Shown in pieces: positions 16,704 to 24,918 of a stretch of DNA of 42,134 bases (position 1 is the first letter of the stretch; each line of letters opens with the position of its first letter). The translations under genes and the position numbers were made by a program. Source of the stretch: Deltaproteobacteria bacterium. GTDB taxonomy: Bacteria > Myxococcota_A > UBA9160 > UBA4427. A model generated the notes under the pieces. It ran no database searches. It was not told the origin of the DNA and worked only from the letters and a program-made list of their open reading frames with translations. The stretch lies in the NCBI GenBank assembly GCA_019310385.1, contig JAFDEK010000024.1, forward strand, positions 1 to 42,134. The letters run 5' to 3'.

Positions 16704-16774
16704 GTCGACGGCTCTCGTTGGGCTGAAGGCTCTTTTCCCGCTGAAGGCTCTCTTCCGCTGAAGGCTCCCCCCCC
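16704..16774 (+). repeat. 17-18 bp tandem repeat after the APS reductase gene
   Basis: GCTGAAGGCTC recurs at 16722, 16740 and 16757, with a decayed copy before it (near 16709). It lies between the APS reductase stop and the histidine kinase. I see no U-tract or hairpin that would make it a terminator. Confidence 0.75.
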
Positions 16775-16863
16775 AACGCACGGGATCGAGTAATCCGCGC
16801 CACTATGTGCGACCCTCTTGGGGCGACCCATGGGCTCACCACCCCCAGGGCGCCGCCTGCGCG

Positions 16864-19401
16864 ATGAACCCTCGCTCCACCCAACGATTCCGGCGCATTA
16901 CGGGCCTCGCCTTCGCGAGCTGGGCCCTCTTTGCCATCGGGCTATCGGCCTTCTCCCTCGTGCTGCCGCGGGACGGGCCCGTCATTCCCCTCAACTGCTC
17001 GCTGATCGGTGGCGCCACGCTCGTGCAGTCCGCCACCGACGAGGCCTACGCGAAGGGCGTCGAGGTGGGAGATCGCCTCACCGCCGTCGACGGAGTCCCC
17101 GTGCTTCGCGTGATGCGCCGCGGCTGGCAATACCTCGACCACGAAGTCCCCAATATCTACGAGATCGAGAAACGGAGCGGGCAGATCCTGCACCTTCCCC
17201 TGTATCCCGCCCCGCCGGACTTCGCCCAGCGCACGGAGGACGTGGTGCTCCACGTCGCCATCCTGCTGGTCTCGGTCCTCTACATCGCGATCGGTTGCGT
17301 GGTGTGGTGGATCAAGCCCGATCGCGCCGAGGCCTGGGCCTTCGTGCTCTTCTGCTCGAGCATGGCGGTGGGGCTCGCCTCGTCGATGCGGGCCGATCTC
17401 ATTCCCTGGGCGGCCACGCGAGTGCTCGCGAACTTCCCGATCCTGGGCGCCACCACCTTCCACTTCTTCACCTCCTATCCCCTCGAGCCGCCCTGGGTGG
17501 TCCGTCATCGGCGCATCCGCGTCGTGCCCTATGCGGCGGCCGCCGCGATCGCCGCCGCCCTCTTCCTCGAGCGACTGGTCACGCCCTTCCCCGGCGAGTG
17601 GATACCCGCGCTGGCCTTCTTCTTCGGAATCGGCCTCTCCCTCGTCTCCCTGGGAATCATGGCGAGCCAGCGGCGCGCCGCCGGGGAGGCGGGCGTCGGC
17701 GACCGGATGGACATGATGATCGTGGCGGGCATGGTGAGCTTCTTGCCCGGGCTCCTCATCCTGCTGGCCGAGTACTTTCTCCGCACACCCTTCCCGTGGT
17801 ACTTCGCGATGTTCTGGGTGGTCTTCTTCCCCATCGCGGTCGGTGCGGGGATGCTGCGCAAGCAGTTCTTCGAGCTTCGCCTGCTTGCCCGATCCTCTGC
17901 GGCCTATGGCGCGGCGACTCTGGCCATTACGGGCCTCTTCGCCTTCATGATCACCTTTGCCGACCAGGCGGTGCTTCGCCTGGGCGTCACCGTGCGCTCG
18001 GCCCAGGTGGTCTTCCTCTTTCTCGCGATCCTGGCCTTCAACCCGGTGCGCGAGCGCATGCAGCGGCTCGTAGACGGCGTGTTCGACCGCGATCGCTCCC
18101 GCTATCGCACCGCGGTGCGGGAGATCTCCGAGGCCATGGTGTCCATGCTCTCGCTGCGGGAGATTGGCGACCGGATCCTCGTGGCGTTGACGGACACCAT
18201 GGGGGTCAGCCGAGCCATGGTGCTCCTCTTCGACGAGAACGATCGGGTGCTGCGGCCTTCGGCCTGGCGCGGGGACTGGGACGAGGAGGACACGCGCACC
18301 GAGATCCCGTCGGACCACTCCATCTGGAAGCACCTGTGGATGCGCCGCGAGGAGCTGTCTCGGGCGGACTTCGACGAGGAGCCCGACCCAGAAAAGCGCG
18401 AGGCCTGCTGGGACATCTACGACACTCTCGAGGTCGAGCTGCTGGTCCCGATCCTCTTCGGAGTCGATCTCCTGGGCGTGATCGCGGTGGGGAGAAAGCT
18501 CTCCGGCGGACGCCTGGCTGGGGACGATCGGCAGCTGCTGCGCACTCTGGCAAACCAGAGCTCGATCGCGATGGAGAACGCCAAGGCCTTCGACGAGATC
18601 GCGAAGCTCAACGAGACCCTGGAGGCCCGGGTCGAGGACCGCACGCAGGAGCTGCGCGACACCCAGGCTCAGCTCATGCAGAGCGAGAAGCTCAGCGCCC
18701 TCGGGCAGCTCGTTGCGGGAGTCGCCCACGAGCTCAACAATCCCATTGGCTTCGTGCACGCCAATCTCCAACTTCTCGACGAGTACATCCGAAAGCTCAC
18801 CGCGGACGGGGTCAGCGGGGAGGATGCGGAGCGCATTCGCGACGCCATCGCGAAGCTCCTCATGCGCAGTCGCGAGGGCACCGAGCGCGTCAAGCAGATC
18901 GTTCAGGATCTGCGCACCTTCTCGCGCATGGATCAGGCCGAGATCCAGGATGCGGACCTCCACGAGGAGATCGACCGGACCCTGGCCCTGATGGAGCCGC
19001 GTATCAAGAACAACATCACCGTGGTCCGCGACTATGGCGACCTGCCGACGCTTCGCTGCTTCCCCGGCCAGCTCAACCAGGTCTTCCTCAATCTCTTGAT
19101 GAACGCGTGCGACGTTCTCGGGGATCGCGGCACGATCACGATCAAGACCCGGCGCAGCGACCAGGGGGTGCGCCTCGAGTTCCGGGATGACGGCCCGGGC
19201 ATTCCGCCGGAGATTCGCGGGCGCCTCTTCGACCCCTTCTTCACCACCAAGGAGGTGGGCAAGGGAACGGGCCTCGGGCTCTCCCTCTCCCACGGCATCG
19301 TCGAGCGCCACCGCGGGCGCATCTCGGTGTCGACCAAGCTCGGCGCCGGAGCCTGCTTTGTGATCGATCTTCCCCTCGACGTCGATTCAGGGGGCGAATA
19401 G
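16864..19401 (+). CDS. Multi-pass sensor histidine kinase (PDZ-like, 7-8 TM, GAF, HisKA, HATPase)
   Basis: The 845-residue product is a membrane histidine kinase. One helix (11-34) is followed by a periplasmic PDZ-like segment (KGVEVGDRLTAVDGVPVLR, 64-82), then seven or so helices between 128 and 393. A GAF domain follows (about 430-575), a coiled coil (ETLEARVEDRTQELRDTQAQLMQSE), HisKA with the phospho-acceptor His622 in VAHELNNPIG, and an HATPase with N-box NQVFLNLLMNACD (738-750), DDGPGI (775-780) and GKGTGLGL (799-806). All catalytic motifs are intact. I chose the ATG at 16864 as the one nearest the first helix; no strong ribosome site is seen. No response regulator lies nearby, so it is an orphan kinase. 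Signal and target are unknown. Confidence 0.88.
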   Translation: MNPRSTQRFRRITGLAFASWALFAIGLSAFSLVLPRDGPVIPLNCSLIGGATLVQSATDEAYAKGVEVGDRLTAVDGVPVLRVMRRGWQYLDHEVPNIYEIEKRSGQILHLPLYPAPPDFAQRTEDVVLHVAILLVSVLYIAIGCVVWWIKPDRAEAWAFVLFCSSMAVGLASSMRADLIPWAATRVLANFPILGATTFHFFTSYPLEPPWVVRHRRIRVVPYAAAAAIAAALFLERLVTPFPGEWIPALAFFFGIGLSLVSLGIMASQRRAAGEAGVGDRMDMMIVAGMVSFLPGLLILLAEYFLRTPFPWYFAMFWVVFFPIAVGAGMLRKQFFELRLLARSSAAYGAATLAITGLFAFMITFADQAVLRLGVTVRSAQVVFLFLAILAFNPVRERMQRLVDGVFDRDRSRYRTAVREISEAMVSMLSLREIGDRILVALTDTMGVSRAMVLLFDENDRVLRPSAWRGDWDEEDTRTEIPSDHSIWKHLWMRREELSRADFDEEPDPEKREACWDIYDTLEVELLVPILFGVDLLGVIAVGRKLSGGRLAGDDRQLLRTLANQSSIAMENAKAFDEIAKLNETLEARVEDRTQELRDTQAQLMQSEKLSALGQLVAGVAHELNNPIGFVHANLQLLDEYIRKLTADGVSGEDAERIRDAIAKLLMRSREGTERVKQIVQDLRTFSRMDQAEIQDADLHEEIDRTLALMEPRIKNNITVVRDYGDLPTLRCFPGQLNQVFLNLLMNACDVLGDRGTITIKTRRSDQGVRLEFRDDGPGIPPEIRGRLFDPFFTTKEVGKGTGLGLSLSHGIVERHRGRISVSTKLGAGACFVIDLPLDVDSGGE

Positions 19402-19450
19402 ACTTCAACGGGCTTCAGTAGACTTCAATGGGCTTCAACGGACTGCAGTG
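19401..19450 (+). repeat. Five 10-bp tandem units after the histidine kinase
   Basis: From the last base of the kinase stop codon run five 10-bp units of the form GRCTTCARYG, the last slightly decayed. The array ends 40 bp before the bioA start. Confidence 0.88.
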
Positions 19451-19490
19451 GAACGCGGCGTCTCGAGGTGTAGGGTAGGAGGGGTTTGGA

Positions 19491-20819
19491 GTGGGTGAAG
19501 AGCTCGACCGTGATCGAATCGTCGCTCTCGACAAGAAGTGGGTCTGGCGTCCCTATACGGAGATGAGTCGCTATCGCGAGCAGGTCGATCCGCTGGTGAT
19601 CGTTCGCGCCCACGGCTCGCGTCTCTACGACGCCGATGGCCGTTCCTACCTGGACGCCAACGCGTCGTGGTGGACTTCGGTGCTGGGCCACAGCCATCCG
19701 CGTCTGGTGGCGGCGCTGCAGCGGCAGTCCGAAGTGCTCTGCCACACGGCCCTGGCGGGGATCGCTCACGGTCCCGCGGCGGAGCTCGCCGAGCGGATCT
19801 GCGAGGTCGCGCCCAGAGGTCTCGAGCACGTCTTCTATAGCGACAACGGTTCGACTGCGGTCGAGGTCGCGATGAAGCTCGCCCTTCAGTATTGGGAGCA
19901 GAACGGCGGGAGCGAGCGCAAGTGCTTCGTCTCCCTCGCGGACGCCTTCCACGGCGAGACTCTCGGCGTTACGGCCCTCGGCGGTCTGGAGGTCTTCCGA
20001 CGACCCTTCGAGGGCGCCCTGCTCGACTGTTTTCACCTGCCTTCGCCGGCCGACGCTTCCGGCCACGAGAAATCCCTCACGGCACTGGGCGATCTCATGT
20101 CCTCCCGGGCAGAGTGTTTGGCCGCGGTGGTGGTCGAGCCGGTGGTGCAGGGTGTGGCGGGCATGCAGATCTATGACCCGGAGTTTCTGCGCGGCGTTCG
20201 CGCCCTGTGCGACGCGAACGACGTCTTGCTGGTGTGCGACGAGGTCTTCACCGGCTACGGCCGTACGGGGCCCATGTGGGCCTGCGAGCACGCGGACCTC
20301 GCTCCGGACCTCCTGTGCACCGCCAAGGGCTTCTCTGGCGGCATGTTTCCCATGGCGGCAACCCTGGCCAGCGAGCGTGTCTTCGAGGGCTTCCTCGGCG
20401 CTGGCGAACGTGCCTTCTACTACGGTCACACCTTCTGCGGGAATCCCCTGGGTGCCGCGGTGGCGCTCGAGGTGCTGCGCGTCTTCGACGACGAAGCCGT
20501 GCTCCAGGGTGCGGCCGCGAAGGCCGCACGCATTCGCGAGGCCTTCGAGTCTCTGAAGGGGCTTCCGGGCGTTTCGCGGGTGCGCTCCAAGGGTATGGTA
20601 GGCGCTCTCGATCTCGAGGGCGCGGAGGGCTACCTCGCCGAGGGAGGCTGGCGGGTCTACGAAGAGGCGCGCCGGCGGGGCGCCTATCTGCGGCCCCTCG
20701 GCAACGTGGTCTACGTCACCCCCTCCCTCAACATTCCTGACGAGGACCTCGACTCGTTGCTCGAGATCCTCTGCGAGAGCGTGCGTGCCGCGCTGGACCC
20801 TGGGGCTGCCCCGCGATGA
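19491..20819 (+). CDS. bioA: BioA, adenosylmethionine-8-amino-7-oxononanoate aminotransferase
   Basis: This 442-residue class III aminotransferase matches BioA, which makes 7,8-diaminononanoate from KAPA in biotin synthesis with S-adenosylmethionine as amino donor. WVWRPYTEM near the N-terminus (BioA has W-x-P-Y-T-Q/E-M), ASWWTSVLGHSHPRL, YSDNGSTAVEVAMKLALQYW and the PLP lysine in TAKGFSGGMFPMAATL support the call; VCDEVFTGYGRTG holds the cofactor aspartate. The start is GTG at 19491 with a strong AGGAGGGG site upstream. The other bio genes are not in the window, although a BioF-family paralogue at 30205-31473 looks like serine palmitoyltransferase instead. The stop overlaps the DUF3179 gene by ATGA. 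Confidence 0.92.
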   Translation: MGEELDRDRIVALDKKWVWRPYTEMSRYREQVDPLVIVRAHGSRLYDADGRSYLDANASWWTSVLGHSHPRLVAALQRQSEVLCHTALAGIAHGPAAELAERICEVAPRGLEHVFYSDNGSTAVEVAMKLALQYWEQNGGSERKCFVSLADAFHGETLGVTALGGLEVFRRPFEGALLDCFHLPSPADASGHEKSLTALGDLMSSRAECLAAVVVEPVVQGVAGMQIYDPEFLRGVRALCDANDVLLVCDEVFTGYGRTGPMWACEHADLAPDLLCTAKGFSGGMFPMAATLASERVFEGFLGAGERAFYYGHTFCGNPLGAAVALEVLRVFDDEAVLQGAAAKAARIREAFESLKGLPGVSRVRSKGMVGALDLEGAEGYLAEGGWRVYEEARRRGAYLRPLGNVVYVTPSLNIPDEDLDSLLEILCESVRAALDPGAAPR

Positions 20820-21862
20820 GGACCGGGCCCATGAAGCGGCGCCGGGGGCTGCTCTGCTCGGGCCTTGCCGCATCGATCCTGCTGGCGCCGGCCATCACCG
20901 GGCTCAGCGCCGGGTCGGAAGAGGCGGCCGCCGGCCAGGGGAAGCCTGGGAGCGGTGACCGCCTCAACGGCTTCGTGCTCGCGAAGCTCGACGTGCCCCG
21001 GGCAGAGATCCTCCAAGGAGGTCCTGCGCGGGACAGCATCCCGCGCGTGGACGATCCGCATTTCGCGAGCCCCGCCGAGGCGAGCTGGGTCGTACCCGGC
21101 AACCCCGTGGTCGGCGTGGTACTCGGGGGAGAAGCGCGGGCCTACCCCGTACACATCCTCGAGTATCACCAGGTCATCAACGACGAGATTGGCGGGGTTC
21201 CCGTGGCGGTGACCTACGACCCCCTGGCCGGGAGTCCGGCCGTCTTTCTCAGGAAGGTGGGCGTCGGGAAGGAGCGCGTCGGGAAGAAGGGCGCGCGCAC
21301 TCTGCGCTTCGGGATCTCGGGGCTCGTCTATCAATGCAACTTCGTGCTCTACGACCTCGAGACCGAGAGCCTCTGGTCTCAGCTCCGCGGGTCTTCGATC
21401 GCCGGATCCTTCGCGGGCACCCGGCTCGAGCGGGTGCCCGCGTGGCAGGTGCCGCTCGGGGCGTGGCTGGTGCGCCACCCCGAATCCAAGGTCCTCGTGC
21501 GGCCGCTTCCCAGGCGCATCGACTACCGCTACAGCCCCTTTTCGGCCTACTGGGTGTCCGAGACGATCCCCTTTCCCGTCGCTGCGAGGGACGAGCGCTA
21601 TCACCCCAAGGAGGTCGTTCTGGGTGTCGAGGTCGACGGCGTCGAGCGAGCCTATCTGGGGTCGATTCTCACGGCGGCGGGCGGGCGTATCGTGGACGAA
21701 CTCCGCGGCCGCAAGCTTCGCGTCGCCTACGACAGTGAGTCGGGGACCTTCGCGTGGGAGATGCCGGAGGATCTTCGCGCCACCGACGCCTACTGGTTCG
21801 CCTGGAAGGCCTTCCATCCGAAGACCCAGATCTGGCGGAGCGGCGCCTCCTCTCCGCGGTGA
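20816..21862 (+). CDS. DUF3179-domain exported protein lacking the family cysteines
   Basis: This 348-residue protein has an N-terminal signal (MKRRRGLLCSGLAASILLAPAITGLSA) and a DUF3179 domain: VVGVVLGGEARAYPVHILEYHQVINDEIGGVPVAVTY (98-134), FGISGLVYQCNFVLYDLETESLWSQL and IAGSFAGTRLERVPAWQVPLGAWL. The function of DUF3179 is unknown; it is usually periplasmic or extracytoplasmic. As I recall the family, the segment after VAVTY normally reads CPLC, but here it is DPLAGSP (135-141), so both cysteines are gone; if they bind a metal or form a redox pair, this member has lost that. It starts inside the bioA stop (ATGA overlap) and should be translationally coupled to it, although no link to biotin is evident. 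Confidence 0.8.
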   Translation: MRTGPMKRRRGLLCSGLAASILLAPAITGLSAGSEEAAAGQGKPGSGDRLNGFVLAKLDVPRAEILQGGPARDSIPRVDDPHFASPAEASWVVPGNPVVGVVLGGEARAYPVHILEYHQVINDEIGGVPVAVTYDPLAGSPAVFLRKVGVGKERVGKKGARTLRFGISGLVYQCNFVLYDLETESLWSQLRGSSIAGSFAGTRLERVPAWQVPLGAWLVRHPESKVLVRPLPRRIDYRYSPFSAYWVSETIPFPVAARDERYHPKEVVLGVEVDGVERAYLGSILTAAGGRIVDELRGRKLRVAYDSESGTFAWEMPEDLRATDAYWFAWKAFHPKTQIWRSGASSPR

Positions 21863-21900
21863 TGTCTCCCCTCCGCGGTGATGCCTCCCCTCCGCAGTAG
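21852..21900 (+). repeat. 19-bp tandem repeat after the DUF3179 gene
   Basis: CCGCGGTGA occurs at 21854 and 21873, and CCGCAGTAG at 21892, each 19 bp apart. The first copy covers the DUF3179 stop codon. The array lies in the gap between two convergent genes. Confidence 0.85.
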
Positions 21901-21919
21901 CGGGGGAAGGACGCCCGCG

Positions 21920-22384
21920 TCAGGGCGATGATTCGCACCATTGGCTGATCGCGCGCAGGGTGGTGTCGATGCGCTCGGTGGCGAGCCGCCGCACCTCGAA
22001 GCGATCGACGATCGAACCGATCACCGGGACCGAGTTCGAGGCGACGATCTTCAGCCCCAGACGGGTTCGCGGTACATCGGGGTCGTCTTCGGGCTCTTGG
22101 AGCAGGGTGTAGGTCTGGTCGAAGCGCATCGAGCCCAGGGATAGAAGAGAGCGGAGCCTCTTGCAGGGTTCGACCGCCTGGGGGCGATCGTGCAGAACGA
22201 GCTGCACCGATCCCAGGCGATATCGCCAGCGCACATGCTGGCCCGAGCGGGGATACTCGGTCGGGGCTTCGACGGGCGCGACCAGCTGTTCGTCCCAGGT
22301 CACGAGCTCCCCAGGCTCAGTGAGCGCGCGCCAGACGCGCTTCGTGTCGGCATCGATCACGGCCGACATGGCGATGGTGATCAA
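21920..22384 (-). CDS. SRPBCC-family protein (START-like ligand-binding fold)
   Basis: The 154-residue product is a single SRPBCC (polyketide cyclase/dehydrase-like) domain. The opening MITIAMSAVIDADTKRVWRALTEPGELVTWDEQLVAP is typical, as is GSMRFDQTYTLLQEPEDDPDVPRTRLGLKI in the mid-strand region. Such proteins bind hydrophobic ligands in a deep cavity; no catalytic residue can be assigned. The start shown is a TTG at 22384, which gives the family's usual first strand; an ATG at 22369 is the alternative and would drop five residues. No good ribosome site precedes either. A strong terminator separates it from the PEP-CTERM gene upstream, so it must have its own promoter. Confidence 0.72.
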   Translation of the reverse strand: MITIAMSAVIDADTKRVWRALTEPGELVTWDEQLVAPVEAPTEYPRSGQHVRWRYRLGSVQLVLHDRPQAVEPCKRLRSLLSLGSMRFDQTYTLLQEPEDDPDVPRTRLGLKIVASNSVPVIGSIVDRFEVRRLATERIDTTLRAISQWCESSP

Positions 22385-22456
22385 CGGGAACGCTCATGGC
22401 AGCTCACGAGAGGAGGATGCAATTTCCCAGAGGAAACGCAAGGGGTCCGGCACGAA

Positions 22457-22487
22457 AGAGGCCGCACTCAGGAAGAGTGCGGCCTCT
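22457..22487 (-). terminator. Rho-independent terminator of the PEP-CTERM gene
   Basis: A perfect 13-bp stem, AGAGGCCGCACTC (22457-22469) with its complement at 22475-22487, encloses a five-base loop AGGAA. On the minus strand the hairpin is followed by TTTCGTG, a short U-rich tail. It lies 46 bp past the PEP-CTERM stop and before the SRPBCC start. Confidence 0.8.
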
Positions 22488-22532
22488 GTTCTGTGAATCG
22501 AGAGCTGAATCAAGGCGAGGTCTGGCGCCTCG

Positions 22533-23147
22533 TCAGCATCCCCTGCGAATTCGGCTCGAGAAGACCACTCCGCCGAGAGCGAAGACCAGCGCGGCGCTCG
22601 GCTCCGGCATCGGGCTCGTGCCGCCTCCGACTTCCGACGTGTCCAGCTCCGTGAAGTCGACCACCATCGTCGAGTTCACGACCAGGAAGTCGCCGCCACC
22701 GTTGGCCACGTCGCTTCGGGCGATGACGGTCATCGTGTCGCCCCACTCGTTGATGCTGGCCTGGACGGTGACCTCTCCAGCGAAGAGCGTCCCGAGCTGG
22801 ATCCAGCCGGGAGTGACGTCGCCACCGTCCCAGGTGTTTCCAATGCTGTCGATGTCGAAGACCACCGACTCCTCCTCGAAGAAGACGTCGACCATGCACT
22901 CGCCAAAGGAGTCACACACGAAGTCCTCGGTCACGGTGATGACCAGGTAGGTGTGCTGGACCGAATCCACACTCTGCGCGGGCTCGAAGGCGTGATCCCA
23001 GTCGATCTGGCCTCCGTCGGCCACGTATCCGAGGTCACCCGGATCGGCCATATCGATGTAGTAGATCGCGAGCGCTGGCCCTGCGAAGAACACTCCCACT
23101 ACGAGAGTCAGTACAAGGGAGCACCACCGAGTAACGATCGAATTCAT
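22533..23147 (-). CDS. PEP-CTERM sorted exported protein
   Basis: This 204-residue protein has a signal peptide (MNSIVTRWCSLVLTLVVGVFFAGPALA, cut after residue 27) and a C-terminal sorting signal: SPMPEPSAALVFALGGVVFSSRIRRGC, with the PEP motif at 181-183, a hydrophobic stretch 185-198 and a basic end. Such tails are recognised by exosortases, which cleave and usually hand the protein to the cell surface or exopolysaccharide matrix. The mature part is acidic and strand-rich (TVTEDFVCDSFGECMVDVFFEEES), with a close cysteine pair Cys78/Cys84, and resembles no enzyme I know. AGGAAG lies six bases upstream of the ATG. No exosortase gene is in the window, so one is expected elsewhere in the genome. 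Confidence 0.85.
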   Translation of the reverse strand: MNSIVTRWCSLVLTLVVGVFFAGPALAIYYIDMADPGDLGYVADGGQIDWDHAFEPAQSVDSVQHTYLVITVTEDFVCDSFGECMVDVFFEEESVVFDIDSIGNTWDGGDVTPGWIQLGTLFAGEVTVQASINEWGDTMTVIARSDVANGGGDFLVVNSTMVVDFTELDTSEVGGGTSPMPEPSAALVFALGGVVFSSRIRRGC

Positions 23148-23664
23148 TTTTTCTTCCTGCGGCTTACGGCTGTGAAGTTCCGGCTCTTCGACCTATCTGC
23201 TATTTCGACGCCTGAACTTCTCTGGATTCTGGGACTTGCCTGCTTTTACCTGATTCAGCTCAATTCTTCCGCTTCAATATCGCTGTATCGACCCGTGTCT
23301 TCCGCGTCTGCAACCGCCCTACAGAGGCGTCCCCGAAACGATCGGTCGGCACATCGTGATTATGGGGTGTACCGGCGACACATGGCAAGCAGAATTCTTC
23401 AATCTGGCGAATTTTCTGAACAAAACAGGATTCCTACTAGAAGAAATAGACCTGGGTTCGCCTTGACCTTTTCCTTGATCTTTCACGGAGCCGAATCGAA
23501 CCCTTGCCGGTCGGCTGCCGCCAGCTCGCGGCGACGCTCGACAGAGAGACGTGGCCCGGTCGTGACCGAAAGTTACGGCAAGGGCGCAGAAAGAGCCGAA
23601 GAAGCGCGGTGGTCGAGGTCCGCCGAATCCCCCGGGGCGCGCTGCTGAGCGGAGAGGGCGGGCT
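23148..23664. other. 517-base gene-free gap of low G+C
   Basis: By eye-count bases 23161-23460 contain 153 G or C in 300 (51%), clearly below the surrounding genes. Short open frames exist but have no recognisable protein or ribosome site. The gap should contain the PEP-CTERM promoter. I see no tRNA, hairpin array or repeat in it; it may be a remnant of transferred DNA or an untranslated regulatory region. Confidence 0.5.
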
Positions 23665-24537
23665 TCAGGGGTGGCGTGCCAGGAAGTGCTCGAGGGCCTC
23701 GAGCACGCTCTCCGGCCGATCCAGGTGCAGGTTGTGGCCCGCGCCCTCGATCTCCCTCCACTCTGCGCCGGGAATCTCGTTCGCGAGCTGCTGGGCGCCT
23801 TCGGGTGTGAGCAGGCGGCTCTCTGCGCCGCGCAGGATCAGGGTCGGGCAGCCCACGTCGCCGGCGTTAGCGGGAGCGCGGGAGGGCAAGCCGAACCAAC
23901 GAGGGTCGAACTTGTAGCTGAAGCGTCCGTCGGGCAGCGCGCCGACGGAGCGTCGCGCGATGTGCTCTCGCAGCGCCGGATCCGCATGATCGGCGCTCGG
24001 CAGGAAGCGAAAGCGGGAAATCGCTTCTTGCGCGCTCGGGTAGCTGCGCCGCAGGGCGAGCGCGAGCCGCGCGCCGCGTCGTAGCTGGGCCCCGGCACCG
24101 CGCGAAATCTCGAGCAGCACGATCGCTCGTGTGGCGGAAGAAGCCGCCGCATGACGCAGCGCAACGTGGGCGCCCATGGAGTGGCCCACGAGTACGGCGT
24201 CGGGCTTCGCGAGATGGTCGAGGAGGGCCCGGAGGTCGACGTCGAATCCGCCCTTCTCCACCTCCTCGGGGTAGTCCGAGTCGCCGTGACCCCGGAAGTC
24301 GAGGGCGGTGACGTGAAAACGCTCCGCGAGCGCGGGTGCGAGGTGCGTCCACCAGGAGACGTTTGCGCCGCCTCCGTGCAGGAGCACCAGGGCGGGCTTC
24401 GCGGAGGAGCCCCAGGTGAGGGTGTGAAGATGGATGCCGTCGAGGCTCGGATGGGTGAAGCGTGCGCTGACTGCTTTCACGGGGAGCGCGAGGCTACCGG
24501 CCCTTCGCCCCACACTCAAGGCAGCGGAAGCGAGCAC
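23665..24537 (-). CDS. Alpha/beta-hydrolase
   Basis: The 290-residue product is an alpha/beta-hydrolase of the esterase/lipase/peroxidase class. The oxyanion strand VLLHGGGANVSWWTHL is at 51-66, the strand-loop DFRGHGDSDYP at 80-90, the nucleophile elbow GHSMG holds Ser120, and the catalytic histidine is in GAGHNLHLDRPE near the C-terminus. The acidic residue after strand 6 (LILRGAESRLLTPE) is not clear. No substrate can be inferred. The start at 24537 is a GTG with no good ribosome site, and the first 25 residues are not conserved-looking, so translation may begin later, for example at the GTG of residue 20. It is divergent from the histone-like gene. Confidence 0.75.
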   Translation of the reverse strand: MLASAALSVGRRAGSLALPVKAVSARFTHPSLDGIHLHTLTWGSSAKPALVLLHGGGANVSWWTHLAPALAERFHVTALDFRGHGDSDYPEEVEKGGFDVDLRALLDHLAKPDAVLVGHSMGAHVALRHAAASSATRAIVLLEISRGAGAQLRRGARLALALRRSYPSAQEAISRFRFLPSADHADPALREHIARRSVGALPDGRFSYKFDPRWFGLPSRAPANAGDVGCPTLILRGAESRLLTPEGAQQLANEIPGAEWREIEGAGHNLHLDRPESVLEALEHFLARHP

Positions 24538-24671
24538 GCTGGCGATGTAAGAAGAGAGCGCGGAAGGCTCGAAAACGGGCTTCTGAGGGACTGTAGGCGT
24601 GTTGGAGAGGCGCCAAAATGGGAAAAAGTGCCGAATCTGGCCTTTCTGGGCCTTCTGGAGCCATTTTTCGT

Positions 24672-24699
24672 TTGACTACGATGCGGGTTTGCTTAATAT
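24672..24699 (+). promoter_or_regulatory. Sigma-70-type promoter of the histone-like gene
   Basis: TTGACT (24672-24677), a 16-base spacer and TAATAT (24694-24699) make one of the best housekeeping promoters in this window. Transcription would start near 24706, leaving a leader of about 210 bases. Confidence 0.6.
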
Positions 24700-24744
24700 C
24701 GGCGCCATCGAACGCGCCATAGTGCACGTTCGTGAAGTGCCAGA

Positions 24745-24774
24745 GAGCTTTGCGGAGTTTTGCAGAGCTTTGCA
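24745..24774 (+). repeat. 10-bp tandem repeat in the histone-like gene leader
   Basis: Three units, GAGCTTTGCG, GAGTTTTGCA and GAGCTTTGCA, follow each other without a gap in the untranslated leader. Confidence 0.85.
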
Positions 24775-24918
24775 ATGGCGAGATTCGTATTGGCACTTCC
24801 CGCGACTTGTTCGACGACCGTCACGAGAAGCAGGTCGATCGTGCTCGCGATGGGGGATAACGCCACCGGAGCGTCGTGATTTCCACGGCGAGGCGGTGGC
24901 TGAAACGGGAGGTTCAAA

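Larger units (their letters stand above)
24538..24918. other. 381-base gap upstream of the histone-like gene
   Basis: No gene is seen. It holds a good promoter (24672-24699) reading towards the histone-like gene, a 10-bp triple repeat (24745-24774) in its leader and, presumably, the promoter of the divergent hydrolase. Confidence 0.6.

Noticed and set aside
22953..23648. A 231-residue plus-strand frame in the low-G+C gap
   Set aside because: It overlaps the PEP-CTERM gene on the other strand, has a mixed, low-complexity composition, no ribosome site and no family likeness.
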